Origin: Hydrangea macrophylla
Lineage: Eukaryota > Streptophyta > Magnoliopsida > Cornales > Hydrangeaceae
Length of the DNA: 64,000 bases
Direction: 5' to 3'
Assembly: GCA_033977485.1 (NCBI GenBank)
Contig: CM066995.1
Location: 50,839,162-50,903,161 of the forward strand
A program made the position numbers and the translations under genes. Of this stretch, positions 45,044 through 58,178 are shown in pieces (position 1 is the first letter of the stretch; each line of letters opens with the position of its first letter). The notes below the pieces were generated by a model. The model saw only the letters and a program-made list of their open reading frames with translations, had not been told where the DNA came from and did not search any database.

Positions 45044-48000
45044 GGATTTTTGGTATCAAAGCCTAGGTTACCAATTGTCCTAAATTCTTGAGTCTGAACC
45101 TTAAGATTTTATGAAAGGATGTTTTGGGAATTGGCCACCACCCAAGAATAACCAAGGACCAAGACCTCGATTGCGGTTCCAATGGAACAAGCGCAACTGG
45201 ACTATAAAAGGAAGCAACAACCTGCATGTCCTCATAATGCTATGCTGCAAATCAATCACCTCCCCCACAAGGACTCCCTACTGCTATTGGAAGCAGTACC
45301 AGTGGATGCTTCAACTACGGGAAGCCAGGCCATATGGCTAAGAATTGTCGGGCTCCCAAGAAATATAACTAGTCCGGCATTCACTGTTAAAACGAACCAG
45401 CTACTCAGAGCCAAGTTGGACAGGCTCGTATGAATGCTATCCTCCCAGAGAACGCAGGATTTAATGATGCTGAACATTAGAACATGGAAGGTACTCTTAC
45501 GTTATTCAGCACTCAAGTTAAAGTTCTATTTGATACTGGTGCTTCGAATTTGTTTATTGCTATCAGAATTGTTAAACTTTTGGGTTTAGTACCCCAGGCA
45601 CTTGAGGTAGTCCTGAATGCAGTATCACCTTTTAGAGTGACCGTGAGATTAGAAAAAGTGTGCAAGGACTATACCTTAACCCTTGAGGATATGGTTCTTC
45701 CAGTAGATCTAATCATTTTGTCAATGAAGGAATTTGACATCATCTTAGGATTTGATTGGCTAACGAAGTATCATGCTAGGTTGGATTGTGCCAATAAGAT
45801 GATTACCTTTTCGGTATAAGGAAGTCAGCCTTTTGAATTTTAATGCACCTCTAGTGATGCTTTTCTCACTAGTCACCTAGCAACTATCGAGAGTTCAAGT
45901 TCGAAAATCACGGTTACATAGATTCTTGTTGTCCGAGACTTCGAGGATGTGTTTTAGAATATTTTAGGATTGCTACCTATGCGAAAGATTGACTTTCGTA
46001 TCGAGTTAGTGCTCAGCACTTTACCATAATCAAAGGCTCCCTATCGGATGGCACTAATGGAGATGCAAGAACTGAAGAAGTAAGTACAAGAGTTAGAAGA
46101 TCTCAAGTTTGTTCGACCTAGCACGTCGCCTTGGGGAGCGCTAATGCTATTCGTTAAGAAGAAGGACGGAACTCAACGACTTTGTATCGACTATAGAGAG
46201 CTCAACAAGGCCACAATTAAGAATAAGTACCCACTCCCTCGAATTGACGATCTATTTAATTAGATGCAAGGAGCGACGACTTTCTCGAAGATCGATCTAT
46301 GATCAAAATATCACCAATTGTTGGTTCGACCCGAGGATATCTTGAAGACCGCTTTCAGGATAAGTTACGGGCATTATGAATTTTTGGTTATGTCTTTTGG
46401 ATTAACCAATGCCCAGTGGTACTCATGGACCTAATGAATAGAGTATTTAGACTCTACTTGAATCATTTTATTATCGTGTTCATAGATGATATTCTGATCT
46501 ACTCAAAGACTAAGGTTGAACATGAGGAACATATAAGGATCGCACGACAAACCCTCTGAGATAATCAATTGTATGAAAAGTTCAACAAGTGCGAGTTCTG
46601 GCTGAAAGAAATTAAATTTTTAGGACATGTTGTCTCACAAGATGGAATAGTCGTAGACTCGTCAAAGACAGGCGTAGTTTTGGATTAGAATATACCAACC
46701 ACCGCAACGAAAGTTAGAAGTTTTCTTGGTTTGGCTCCATACTATCGGAGATTCGTGGAAGAATTCTCCAAGATCGTAGCTCCACTTACCAGACTAACGA
46801 AGAAGGACTTGAAGTTTCAATGGGGTAACAAGCATGAAAGTGCATTCTAGGAATTGAAATAAAGATTGGCCACTGCGCCAGTGCTTGTGATACCCAAGAG
46901 TGGTGAGCAGTTTGCCATTTATAGTGATGCATCTCACCAAGGACTCGGATGTGTTCTGATGCAAGATGGAAAGGTAATAGCATATGGATCGTGACAATTG
47001 AAACCCTATAAGTTAAATTACCCGACGCATGACCTCGAGTTAGTAGTGATTGTTTTTGCACTTAAGATTTGGAGGCATTATCTCTACTATAAGAAGTTCG
47101 ATCTGTTTTCAGATCATAAGAGTCTGAGATACTTGTTCTCTCAAAGGGAGTTGAACATGATGCAATGACATTGGATGAAATTGTTAAAGGACTACGATTT
47201 CACGTTACAGTATCACCCTGGAAAGGCGAATGTAGTGGTCGATGCGTTGAATCGGAAACCCCAGAGGATTACAGTAGCTTCTCTTATGGTCAAAGAGTGG
47301 CAAGCATTGGAAACTTTGGATGAATTCGATATTCAAGCCTCAGATCCAAGTGAAGGATGACACTTTGGATGTCTCATGGTGTAACCGACTCTCATCAGTC
47401 ATATTTTGGAGGCATAGAGGAAGAATGGACTTCGGGAATTCGTAAGCAACGCAGTAAAAGAACCAGGGAATTATAGTATTGGTGCAGACGGAGCACTCAG
47501 ATGCAGAGGCAAACTTTATTTGTCGGATGAAGGTGATCTTAGAAAGGATATACTGGACGAAGCAAATAAGTCATGAGTAACTATCCACCAGGAGGTACAA
47601 AGATGTACAAAGGTTTGAAGATGAACTTCTAGTGGGAAGGGATGAAGCAAGAAGTTGCTGAGAATGTGTCTCAATGTCTTACGTGTCAGCAAGTGAAAGC
47701 AAAACATCAGAAACCACCTGGACTTCTGCAAACCATTACCAGTTCCCAAATGAAAGTGGGAACATATAACTATAGATTTCGTGTTAAGATTACCAAGGTC
47801 ACAGCAAAACCATGATGCTATTTGGGTAGTTGTGGATCGACTTACCAAATCGGTGCATTTCATAGCATACAGTATATCGTACCCGGTCAAACGTTTGAGT
47901 CGTATATATATACAACAAGTCGTATGACTGCATGGTGTACCAGTCTCTATCGTATTTAACCATGATTCGAGATTCCCTGTAGAGTTCTGGAAGAGTCTAC

Positions 48001-48852
48001 AGATAACTTTGGGAACGACGTTAAAATTGAGCACTGCCTTTCATCCACAGACTGATGGACAAACCGAATGGGTTAACCAAGTAATGGAAGACATGCTGCG
48101 AGCGTGTGATATTGATTTTGAGAGCTCATGGGAAACTCATCTACTGTTGATAGAATTTGCATACAATAACAACCACCATTCGAGCATAGGAATGGCACCC
48201 TTCGAGGCATTATATAGACGACTGTGCCGATCGCCTTTGTGTTGGGCAGAGGGTGGAGATAATCAGTTGCTTGGACCCAAATTAGTTCGAAAAACTAACA
48301 AGAAGATCTAAATCATGAAAGAAAGGATGCGGAGTAGACACAAGAGTTATACAGATAAACACCGTAAAAGTTTGGAATTCAGTGTTGGAGATCATGTGTT
48401 ACTCAAAGTGTCTCCAGTGCAAACAATTGCCAGATTTGGATAGAAGAGAGAAAAGCTAATACCACATTTCATTGGACCTTTTAAAATCCTCGAATGTATA
48501 GGAAAGGTTGCCTACTAACTCGCGTTGCCTCCTAAGATGTCAAGAGTTCACAACGTATTCCAAGTTAGCATGTTGAGGAAGTGCACTCATAACCTGAGTC
48601 ATAAGATCAACTTTGAAGACATCGAGGTAAATGACAATGTATCGTTCCACGAAGGACTAGTACGAATTCTGGATTGAGGAGTTAAGAAGTTGAGGAACAA
48701 GAAATTCCATTAGTGAAGATTCAGTGGAAGTTTCATGACAAAGGAGAAGCTTCTTGGGAGCTAGAGTCGGAGATGCATGAGAAGTATCCCGAGTTGTTTA
48801 GCGACACTAAGTTTGGATTTTGGGGATGATATCTTTATTTAGAGGGGGATGA
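45044..48852 (+). pseudogene. Tekay gag-pol, copy 2, with most of gag deleted
   Basis: After the primer site, only about 65 bases of leader remain before a jump to the knuckle region: bases equivalent to about 37876-38757 of copy 1 are missing. Then come the knuckle CFNYGKPGHMAKNC (about 45310-45352, second Cys changed to Tyr), protease DTGAS (45532), RT with FIDD (46479-46490), RNase H (FAIYSDAS, about 46911), integrase with TDGQTE (about 48050) and chromodomain tail (48540-48800). The protease frame (45484-45819) and the late integrase frame (48009-48311) are still open over 100 codons, but stops and frameshifts elsewhere inactivate the rest. Confidence 0.78.
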
Positions 48853-51433
48853 TGTGATACCCTGTATTTTAGTGTACTTTTGTATTTCCGTATATATAAA
48901 TAAGACCCTTTGATTTATTCTTGTCTTTGTTATATTTAAGTCCTAATCAATTGGTCTTCATACCAATTGATTTCCATCTTTTGAACCCCAATCGATTGGC
49001 ATCTTTCCAATCGATTGGAATCCTACTGACCTGAATTCATTACATGGCACGATCCCAATCGATTGCCTTGTTATCCAATCGATTGCCTCAAAATATCCGT
49101 GACCAATCGATTGCCTCTGGTTCTAATTGATTGGCACCAGCAGAGACAAGTTTTCTTCTTTGCTTCGTGTTTTGACGCGTGGCAATCACATTTCTCTATA
49201 TATATAGACACCTTTTATCCATTTTGAGGTTGTTAGACAGTTCTTGAGAGAGAAAGAGAGAGAGAGAGAGTATGATACATATATATTATACACACCCATA
49301 CACACATACATATATATATACACAACACACACATATACTACTGAAAGCAGAGGAGAAGAAGAAGAATAAGAAGAAGAAGAAGAAGAAGAAGAAAAAGAAG
49401 AAGAAGACGAAGAGAAGGAAAAGAACGAGAAGAGGAAGAAGAAATAGTAAGAGAAAAAGAGACAGAGGAGGCAGAGAGCCAGAGGAAGATGAGAGGGTAA
49501 GCTTCAAGCTCCATAGCCAAATTACACCCAAATGCACCTTAGGTGAGTCCAACTCACTTGGTCCCTTTATTATGAAGTTTTACAAGTTTTAGAGAAGTTT
49601 AGATGTAAGAATTACGTCCTTCAGATGTTTAAATCTATTGGACTAAGTTTCTATTGGAGAAGATGAAGTCCCAATCGATTAGTACTTTTTTCAATCGATT
49701 GCTATAGAATCCAATCGATTGGATAGTTTCAAATTGATTGCCGTTATTTGTATACCAATTGATTGTTAAAGTTGTCAATCAATTAGCATTGATGGTGACC
49801 CAATCGATTGGCGAGTTTCCTAATCGATTGGCAAATACAGAATATAGATTGTTTTATTTAATTATTATACAAGGGGTTTGATCGTTCGATTATCAATCCA
49901 GACTTCTGTGGTGTGACTATGGGGTAATAAGCGATAAGGTGATATAACATTGGAATAATACACATGTTGAATGATGGATTAATGCATTTAAATGATGGAA
50001 CCGTTGATGTAATATTATTAACTGAATTGAGAAACTGACGTGCATAGTCATGGGTCTGTCGACCATAGAGGTCGATACTATTTGTAATTATGAGTATGAA
50101 TACGGTCGTGAAGATCGTATGATGATAGGTATGGGATCTTAAGGTATTAAGTTAGGAACGGGTTTACGTGTCAGGTTATACATATGATAAGAGTTGGAAT
50201 GCGTGTCAAATTTAGGAGGTTATGTGATATGGAACTTCGTGTCGAGTTTAATATATCAAGGCTGTGTGTCATAACGTGTCGGGACTAGAGTGCCATAGCA
50301 TATTGGGGTTGCGTGTCGTAGTAGCATATCGAGGCTGTGTGCAGTAATAGTATGGCAAAGCTGAGTGTTGTGGTATTGCTGAGTGCTGAGATATTACTGA
50401 GTGTTGTAGTATTGCTGAATGCTATGATATTGTTGAGTGTTGTGATATTGTTGAGTGTTGTGATATTGCTGAGTGCTGTGATATTATTGAGTACAATAGT
50501 ATTGCTGAGTGTTGTGCTACTGCTGATTATTGTAGTATTGCTAGGTGCTGTGATATCACTGAGTTTAGTACTATGGTATAGCTAAGTACAGTGGTATAGC
50601 AGATCTGAAAGCTGTAGTATGTCAGGGTAGCATGACGTTTTATATCAGGGCTGCGTGCCCTATTATATCAGGGCAGGTTGGCCGGAACATTAGGATTGTG
50701 TGTTAGGATTTGATAGCTTGTGTAGTACAGGACTACGTGTCTGCTTTATGTATTAGAGATTGGGACTACGTGTCTGGTTTGAACAAGTCATGATGTATTG
50801 GGCTACATGCCGGGTTAAAAAAGGGATTGTCAAGGAATGAATTGCGTATTGTCAGAAGTAAGGCTGCGTGTGTGATGTGGACCTGAGAGTCTATGTTATG
50901 ATATGATTAGGACGATATCAATTATACCTATCGAGTTGGTGCATTCATGAACATGAATGATGAGTATATATGATACAAATCTATATATACTCTGTTAGTG
51001 TTTGCTTTCACTCGGCTTTAATAGCTGACGGCATTTTATGTCGCTGGATATTCGACGTCCAACTGGCTAGGGTTATGAGTATGCAGGTGATGCATACATG
51101 GATAGAGGCTACGAGGATGGAGCCTAAAATGACAGAAGCTATGCTAGTGCTGACTACTATGCAAGCTGAAGACTTGGAGCTTGCTATTGATAGTTTATGC
51201 TTATGTTTTTAGAGACTCTATAATAGTTACATTTATAATCGGCGTATGTTGCCATAATACTTTAATTATGTTTTTGTAAATACTTAAGGTTTGTAATAGT
51301 TTAGTACTAAACTCTAATTTTATATATCAAAATTAGATATTCCAAATACGTGGTTTAACCCAGTACCTGGATGATTAGACCTTAGTGATGGGCAATATGG
51401 TGACTTTCAACTGTCATGGCCTATGGGTCCAAA
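48853..51433 (+). repeat. Tekay LTR 3, 3'-truncated
   Basis: Starts TGTGATACCC and parallels LTR 1 and 2: cluster A 48947-49135, TATATATATA 49197-49206, GAA run 49350-49410, ggtgagtccaactcact at 49540, cluster B 49673-49840, 18-bp repeats 50365-50560. It stops at ggcctatgggtccaaa, about 60 bases before the expected end, where LARD-like LTR sequence (gtatggtcagc) resumes. Confidence 0.7.
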
Positions 51434-51830
51434 GTATGGTCAGCGGGTGGAGATCCGGAGAGTGGTTTACGAGTAGGGATTTCCTTTATCTTAGAGTGGG
51501 CTCTGAAGTGCTTTAGAATGGGCTCTGAGGTAAGGCTTCAGAGTGGGCTCCTTTGAGGTGGCTTCAGAGTGGGCTCTTCTGAGTGGGCTATCTGAGGTGG
51601 CTTCAAAATAGGTTACTCCGAGTGGGTTACTCCGAATGGGCTTCAGAGTGGGTTACTCTAAGTGGGCTTCAGAATGGGTTCCTCTGGGGTGAAGCAAACA
51701 TGTCTTGGACTGGTCCATAGTGGGCTAGCGATTATAGATGGAGCCTATAATTAGTGGCAATGTTGATACACGTGGAATTATTGGTAACATGTGCTGGTCA
51801 AACTGTGCGAGTTGTTAAACATTATCTACA
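51434..51830 (-). repeat. LARD-like 3' LTR, part 2
   Basis: gtatggtcagcgggtggagatcc to attatctaca matches 59166-59551. Together with 34054-35241 it rebuilds one LTR. It includes a run of short gagtgggct-type repeats (51495-51680). Confidence 0.65.
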
Positions 51831-53039
51831 TTAGCCCCCATGTCCATATTCTAGGCGTGAAGCAGCTAGGATGCTGGCATAGTAATATGATATCTCCATA
51901 TCTTTGGGAATGACCTTCTTGGTGATTGATGGACATCTTTTGTAGTAGTGGTTTCTCAGTGGGAATCATAGTGAATCTGGTTGATTGACCGAATTGCGAA
52001 TCTGGTTGATTTACCAGTTTGCTAGACATTGCTTTACTTTTTCTTTGGAGATTTGCTATAAAACAAGGGGGAGCTTTGAGAAGTCTTGTATCCAGCACTT
52101 CAACCTTTTCGAACCACTTTGGTGTAAGAGTGAGGCATGTTTAGCACTTCGTTTCTTAGCAGAAAGCTTCCCACTCGACCTAATATCATATGAGCTTACC
52201 AGAGTATTTTGGCGATGGTGTGGGGTCAAAACTTCTTGGGACCTCTACTATGTTCTTCATCATGCTTCCATACATAATGGGATTCTGAGTTTTCTATATG
52301 CCTAGCATATTTTCATAGAGTATTTTTACCAGTGTAAAAGTGGGAAAGTAGTAATTTACCAGTGCACATGTCTTATTAGACTGTACGTGCTCCATCTAGA
52401 CGTCATGGTTCTTTATGGCATTTGGGGTGAGTGAATGGTCTATATTGCCTTCCCCTCATATTAAGGAAAAAGGTTACGATCATGTAGTTGTTAATGGTGC
52501 CCTTGTGTTTCTGTCTGCCGTTGCGAGGCATCCTTTGGTAAAAGTACTAGGCGACTGTGGCTTGAGATTTTGGCTTTAGGAGACTAGTGGGATATAAAAT
52601 GGTTGAACAAGCCCTCGTCATAAGGTCTTGAGCCAAATGACATTTTCAGGTAAAACAAGCGTTCCGATTTTGTTGCTCGTTTCAAATCTGATTCCAGTAG
52701 ATACATGTGTGCACTCAATTATTATATATATTAGGTCTGCATATGGCGCACATGCCTATTCTTGTTATGAAATGCGTTGTAACTTGCATTTGTTGTAATA
52801 AGAATCCAATTTTTTATTTCTTCTCTTGTGCCTTGAGATTGTGCTTTTTAAACCTTATGGCTGACATGACATGGCATATCCTTTATCATTTTTGGAGAGA
52901 GGTAATATGGAGAGACCAAAAGACAATAAAGTGGAATGCATTTTATTGTACCGGAGATAATAATGTGGGGAAAAATTATAGAGGGAGGGGACTGTGTTAC
53001 TCACGTTGTCCCTTAGTGCTAGTGTCAAGGGGAGGGTTT

Positions 53040-53840
53040 GTACCCGTGCCGCCCTAGTGAGGTAAAGAGATGGGGAGCAAGATGCTTATCCCACTTTTGG
53101 GAGGGAGAAAAGTGTGTTACTCATGCCGCCCATATGGTAGAGAGCGTATTGCTCGCACTACCTGCATAGAGATATGGAGACTAGAGTCGTGCTCTTTGGG
53201 GATTGGAGATTATGACCGAGCCCTTTGAATATAGGGAGATTGAGAGAGAACATAATGTTCATGCCGCCCCGAAAGGGAGAGCGCGATGCTCGTGTCATTA
53301 TATAGATTTGGAGATAAGGGGAAGGGCGGGATGCCTGTACCATCTTATGGAGATATGGAGATTAGGACCAAGCTGTATGGAGATAAGAAGATTAGGGAGA
53401 GAATGTGATGTTCATGTTATCCTGAGCAGGAGAGATCGATGCTCACGTTGTTATGTAGATTTGGCAATAAGGGTAAAAGAACGATGCCCGTACCATCTAT
53501 GGAGACATGGATATGAGTGACATGCCCTTCTTTGGAGATATGGAGATGAGGGGTAGAGCACGGTGCTTGTGCCGCCCTATGGAGATATAGAGATTAGGGG
53601 GAAGAGCGGGTGCCCGTACCGCCCCTCTGGTGGAGAGCGCGATGCTTGTGCTACCATTTTTTAAGGGGAGAGCATGTTGCTCTTGCCGCCCTAGTGAGGC
53701 CTCTCAAATCAATGCAGAGGGCGTTACCCGTGCCACTCAAGTGAGATTAAGGGAGAGCACGATGCTCGTGCCACCCTAGTGAGGCTAGAGGGGGAGAGCA
53801 CGATGCTCGTGCCACCTTATGGAGAATGGAGCTCGATTGT
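53040..53840. repeat. Degenerate tandem repeats, LARD-like interior
   Basis: Recurring gagcgcgatgctcgtgcc(g/a)cc and tatggagatatggagatta(g) units, spaced irregularly at roughly 50-90 bp. Confidence 0.55.
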
Positions 53841-54759
53841 TATGGAGAGACGAAGAATAAATCATAATAATAGTGATAGTGATAGTGGAACTATTAAGGG
53901 CTTGTGACAGTGTAGACTCTATCATGGTGATTACTCATGCTTTGATCTATTATTTCAATGAATTAAAGTACTTGTACTATTTGGCGAGGGTACACAGAGA
54001 AAGTGGGGACGTGTTTGGTTGCCATAATTTTGAAAATATTCTGATGCTTTGTCCTACTTAGAGATGTAGAGCCGATGAGTTTTGTGCCTTGTAGCACCAA
54101 TAGTGAAAAAGTGCAAATATTTTCCCGAGGGATGTTTGAGAGTAAATTTACTGATGACAGTGCAAATGTAGTATGTTGCTGGGCCGTAAGTGGTGGCGGC
54201 ATCATACCACTGCCTGTAGAGTGAATTTACTGGTGAGAGAGCAAGTGGTGGCAGCATGTCATGTAGTAAGCATGTTAGTGGGGACATTGTTCTCACTATG
54301 GTCTTAGGATTGTGTAGTTAGAAAATTTGTATCTTCAAAGGTCCCCCTTTTTTTCTTGGCTTCTATGTTGACGTGGTGATGGTGAGGACAAGATGGGATT
54401 TTTTAGTCCTTTACATTTATTCCACCAACAATAATTGTGTTGCGACTAGTTGTACATGATGGAGCCGACCTTTGTAAGTGATCTGCTACTAGTCAGTGTT
54501 GTAAGAACGAACAGGAAAGAGTGAAGTTGACCAATTGTTTGGTCTTGAATTTAGATGGAGAAATTTTTTTTGGAGAGTTAGCTGTCTGAAATTGAGCAAA
54601 AAATTTGGATGTGACTTATAACTCAGAGTATCCCTTTCGTCTGCCTATCGATGAATGTGGACTCCCTAGGATACAACTTAGGTGTGAGATTGTTTAGGTC
54701 AACAGATTCCTTATTCCCCTTTTAAATAGAAACAAGAGCTCATGGTTTAGGTAGAACAT

Positions 54760-55145
54760 TTCCTTCTCTCCCCTTGAAAGAAATAAAAACTGTTAGCTGA
54801 AGTGGATCAAAAATTGGTAACTTAGGTTTATCATTTTCAAAACTGGTAATTTAGGTCGAGCATTTTCTTCTCCCCTCTTAAAAGAAATAAAAACTGGTAG
54901 CTGAAGTAGAGCAAAAACTGGTAACTTAGGTTGATCATTTTCAAAATTGGTAAATTTGGTGGAGCATTTTCTTCTCCCCTTTTGGAAAGAAATAAAATTT
55001 GGTAGCTTAAGTGGAGCAAAGCTGGTAATTAGGTGTAGAATTTTCTTCTCCCCTCTTAGAAAGGAATAAAAAACTGGTAGCTTAAGTGGAGCAAAAATTG
55101 GTAATTTAGATGTAGTATTTTCTTCTCCCCTCTTAGAAAAGAATT
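54760..55145. repeat. Tandem repeat of about 95 bp
   Basis: Four diverged copies of cttctccccTcttagaaag with aaaaactggtagcttaagtg and ggtaacttaggt segments. Confidence 0.6.
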
Positions 55146-55456
55146 AGCTTAGGTGGAGGGTGAGGGTGGTGGGGGTAGGAGAGGTCTGGGCGGGTGAGGA
55201 GAGAGAAATTCCGAGAGGGGTGGGGTTTGTCGGGGGTGGAGAGAGAAAGAAGAGAGCGCTTTGTGCCTATAGAATGTATAATTTTTTGGCACTGATCAGA
55301 GAGGAGTTAGAGAGGGTTCCAAGATAGATCTGCGCTTGCAGAATGTTTTTTTTTTTTTTTGTGGGGGGTGGGTCCCAATGTCCCAGTCGAGAAAGAGAGG
55401 GGTGGATGGGCTCCGAGTTATTTTTTTTGTTTTGTTTTGTTTTTTTTTTTTTTTTT

Positions 55457-55488
<32 letters not shown>

Positions 55489-55499
55489 GGGAGAGGTTG

Positions 55500-56870
55500 A
55501 GTTCTAAAATTAGGTTCTGAAATTAAGAGAGAGAAAAAGGGGGGGGGGGATGAGTTCCGAAAATATTTTCCAAAATTGGGTCCTGAAATGAGGTTTCGAA
55601 ATTGGGTTCCGAAAGTAGGTTCCGAAATTGGGTTCCAAAATAGGTTTGTCGAAATTAGGAGAGAGAAAGAGAGGGGGTGAGTTCCGAAATTAGGTTTCAA
55701 AATTGGGCTCCGAAATCAGGAGAGAGAAAGAGGAGGGAAGGAGTTTCGAAATTATGTTCTGAAATTAGGTTCTGAAATTGAGTTCCGAAATTAGGTTTCG
55801 AAAGTAGGTTCTAAAATTAGGTTGCCAAAATTAGGAGAGAGAAAGAAGAGGTGAGTTCTAAAATTATGTTCTGAAAATTGGGTGCCAAAATTAGGAGGGA
55901 GAAAGAGAGGGGGGAGGGGTCCGAGAGACCATATTTTAGATTTAACATTTTTTTCGGAGGAGAATTCGGAGTGTGGGCTTAGGAAGGAGAGGTCGGAGGG
56001 TGGGGTTCAAACATGGGGGGCCTGAGAGACCACTTTTTTTTGTTTGTCAGAGGAGAATTTGGAGGGTGGGTTTGTAAGGAGAGGTCAGAGGGTGGGGTTC
56101 GTAAGGAGAGGTCAGAGGGTGGGGTTCAGAAGGGTGGTCCGAGTAACCACTTTTTTTTTTGTCGGAGAGAATTTGGAGGGTGGGGTTTAGAAGGAGAGGT
56201 CGGAGGGTGGGGTTCGGAAGGGGGGGTCTGAGAGACAACTTTTTTTTTTGGAGCAGAGGTCGGAGAGTGGGGTTCGGAAGGGGGGGTTCGAGTGACCACT
56301 TTTTTTTTGTCAGAGAAAATTCGTAGGGTAGGGTTCGGAAGGAGAGGTCAGAGGGTAGGGTTCAGAAGGGGGGAGGGGGGTCTGAGAGATTTTATTTATT
56401 TATTTATTTTTTTTTGTCGGGGAGGAGATATCGGAGGGTGGGGTTCGAAAGGGAGGGGGGTTTCCGAGTGACCACTTAATATTTGTCGGGGAGTAGAGGT
56501 CGGAGGGTGTTTTTTTTTTAGAGGAGAATTCGGAGGGTGGGGTTCGGAAGGAGAGGTCGAAGGGTGGGATTCCGAAGGGGGGTCCGAGGGACCATTTTTT
56601 TTTTGTCAGGGAGTAGAGGTCGGAGGGTGGGGGTTCGAGAGACCACCTTTTTTCCTTTTTTTTTTTTCAGGGAGGAGAGTTCGGAGGGTGGGATTCGGAA
56701 GGGGGTTTCGAGAGACCACTCTTTTTTTTTTTTTTGTTGACGGAGGAGAGGTCGAAGGGTGGGGTTCGGAAGGAGGGTCAGAGGGTGGGGTTCGGCAGGG
56801 GGGGTCCGAGAGACCACTTTTTTTTTTGTCGGGGAAGAGAGGTCGGATAAGGTATCCTTTTTTTTTTGTG
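55500..56870. repeat. Two purine-rich tandem arrays
   Basis: First array: short units of ttccgaaattaggt with gagagaaagagggg spacers (to about 55910). Second array: about ten units of cggagggtggggttcggaag, gtccgagagaccac and a T tract (about 55930-56870). Frames across them are by-products of the repeats. Confidence 0.6.
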
Positions 56871-57887
56871 GGGCCAAGGAGCATGGGTGGAGAGAGATAG
56901 TAGAGAGAGGGAGACCAACAAATGGGACTGTTGGCGTTGGCTACTTTTTCTTAGCCATTGTGTTTTTTCCAAACAAACCCCGGCCTTCTCCAAGTGTTCA
57001 CATGAGTTGATAAATAGTCAGAAAGATGATCACATTAAAATGAAATATAAATAATAAACTTTGGCTTATATGTTAAGATAACTAAAAGTTAAAAGTGACC
57101 TTGTACTATTTAAAAAAAAAACTTATTTCTTGATGGTGTACAAGCCTAAGGTTTTAGAACCTGTACGTTTAAATGGATGGTGATAGACGACTAAGAAATA
57201 ATAGGGTGTGGCGAGGAGCATATGCATATGCTTGACTTTTTTAGCACAAGAGCTTTGACTTGTCATAACTTTGTCATTCAATGTCCGCTTGGGATGATTC
57301 AAAAAAGCCACAGGCTTGTGTTGACGAGCACTGTATTTCTAAATGATTTGGAGCATGTCTTTTTCTGACAAAATTTTTTTTTTTTTTTTTAAATGACTTG
57401 CTTCAAAATTTTGAGATGAAATTATTGAAAAGTAATTTTCAATAAATACAAGTTTATCAAAAAATATTGTCTTTGATAATAAGTTATAACAATCATTTGA
57501 AAAGAAAAGTGTAATGGTTTTTGTAGGAAAAGTGTTTGCCATAAAATGTGTGAATGTCACAAAGTCAGAATAATGTCAAGGAGTTGAAGCACTATTAGAA
57601 AGTTGGAGTAGGGAAGGAAAGGTAAGAGAATATATAAGAGGGAGCAAGAAGGAGAGAGAAGATAGAAGAAGGGGCCAGTGATAATAAAGTGAGCTATCTC
57701 TGGTGCGACCACAAGAAGAAAAAAAAAATAGAAAAGAGTAAAGTGCCAGTTGATGGAGGGGTGGCACCAGTGGGTGCGGACACCCTTGGCTTGCAAAAGA
57801 TAATGTTGAGCATCTGCAACACTAGAAAACTATTATTCTTTTCGCTAACCATGCTTTCGAGGACACCTCCCACTGTGGTTACCAAAA

Positions 57888-58082
57888 TGTGGTAGGTTCT
57901 AGTGTGATATGTATGAGAGATAGGATGTGTATAACACGTAAGTGGGTTAGTACATGTGGAACAATAGATAAAATGTGATAAAATAATGCAGACATGTGGT
58001 AGAATAATATTATGTAAATATGCAATAGAATAAATGGGATTCAAAGAGAATATGGCTCGGTTGAGAACCAAGGTATCCCCAA

Positions 58083-58178
<96 letters not shown>

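Larger units (their letters stand above)
35242..51433 (+). mobile_element. Tandem Tekay/Del chromovirus array: LTR-interior-LTR-interior-LTR
   Basis: Three LTRs of about 2.5-2.7 kb in one direction (35242-37784, 42324-45043, 48853-51433) alternate with two decayed gag-pol interiors. The C-terminal chromodomain segment (NVFHVSML to MREKYPELF) and the long LTRs place it in the Tekay (Del) clade. The array sits in the 3' LTR of the LARD-like element. Its right LTR lacks the last ~60 bases, removed together with the target duplication. A shared middle LTR points to recombination between elements, not two separate insertions. Confidence 0.7.
51831..57887 (-). mobile_element. LARD-like interior, non-coding
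   Basis: No retroviral domain was recognised on either strand. 51831-53040 is unique-looking. 53040-53840 is a degenerate array built on gagagcgcgatgctcgtgcc and ggagatatggagattag. 54760-55145 is an array of about 95 bp (gagcattttcttctcccctc ... actggtagct). 55500-55910 repeats ttccgaaattaggt. 55930-56870 repeats a unit of about 90 bp (gaggtcggagggtggggttc). At 55441-55488 a T tract meets a G tract. 57000-57887 is AT-rich and ends next to the 5' LTR, where the minus strand reads TTTTGGTAACCACAG in place of a standard primer site. Confidence 0.5.

Noticed and set aside
52707..53057. 116-residue plus-strand frame as a gene
   Set aside because: No recognisable domain, runs into a degenerate tandem array and lies inside a retrotransposon interior.
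56013..57010. Gly/Arg-rich frames on both strands
   Set aside because: By-products of a purine-rich tandem array in the LARD-like interior.
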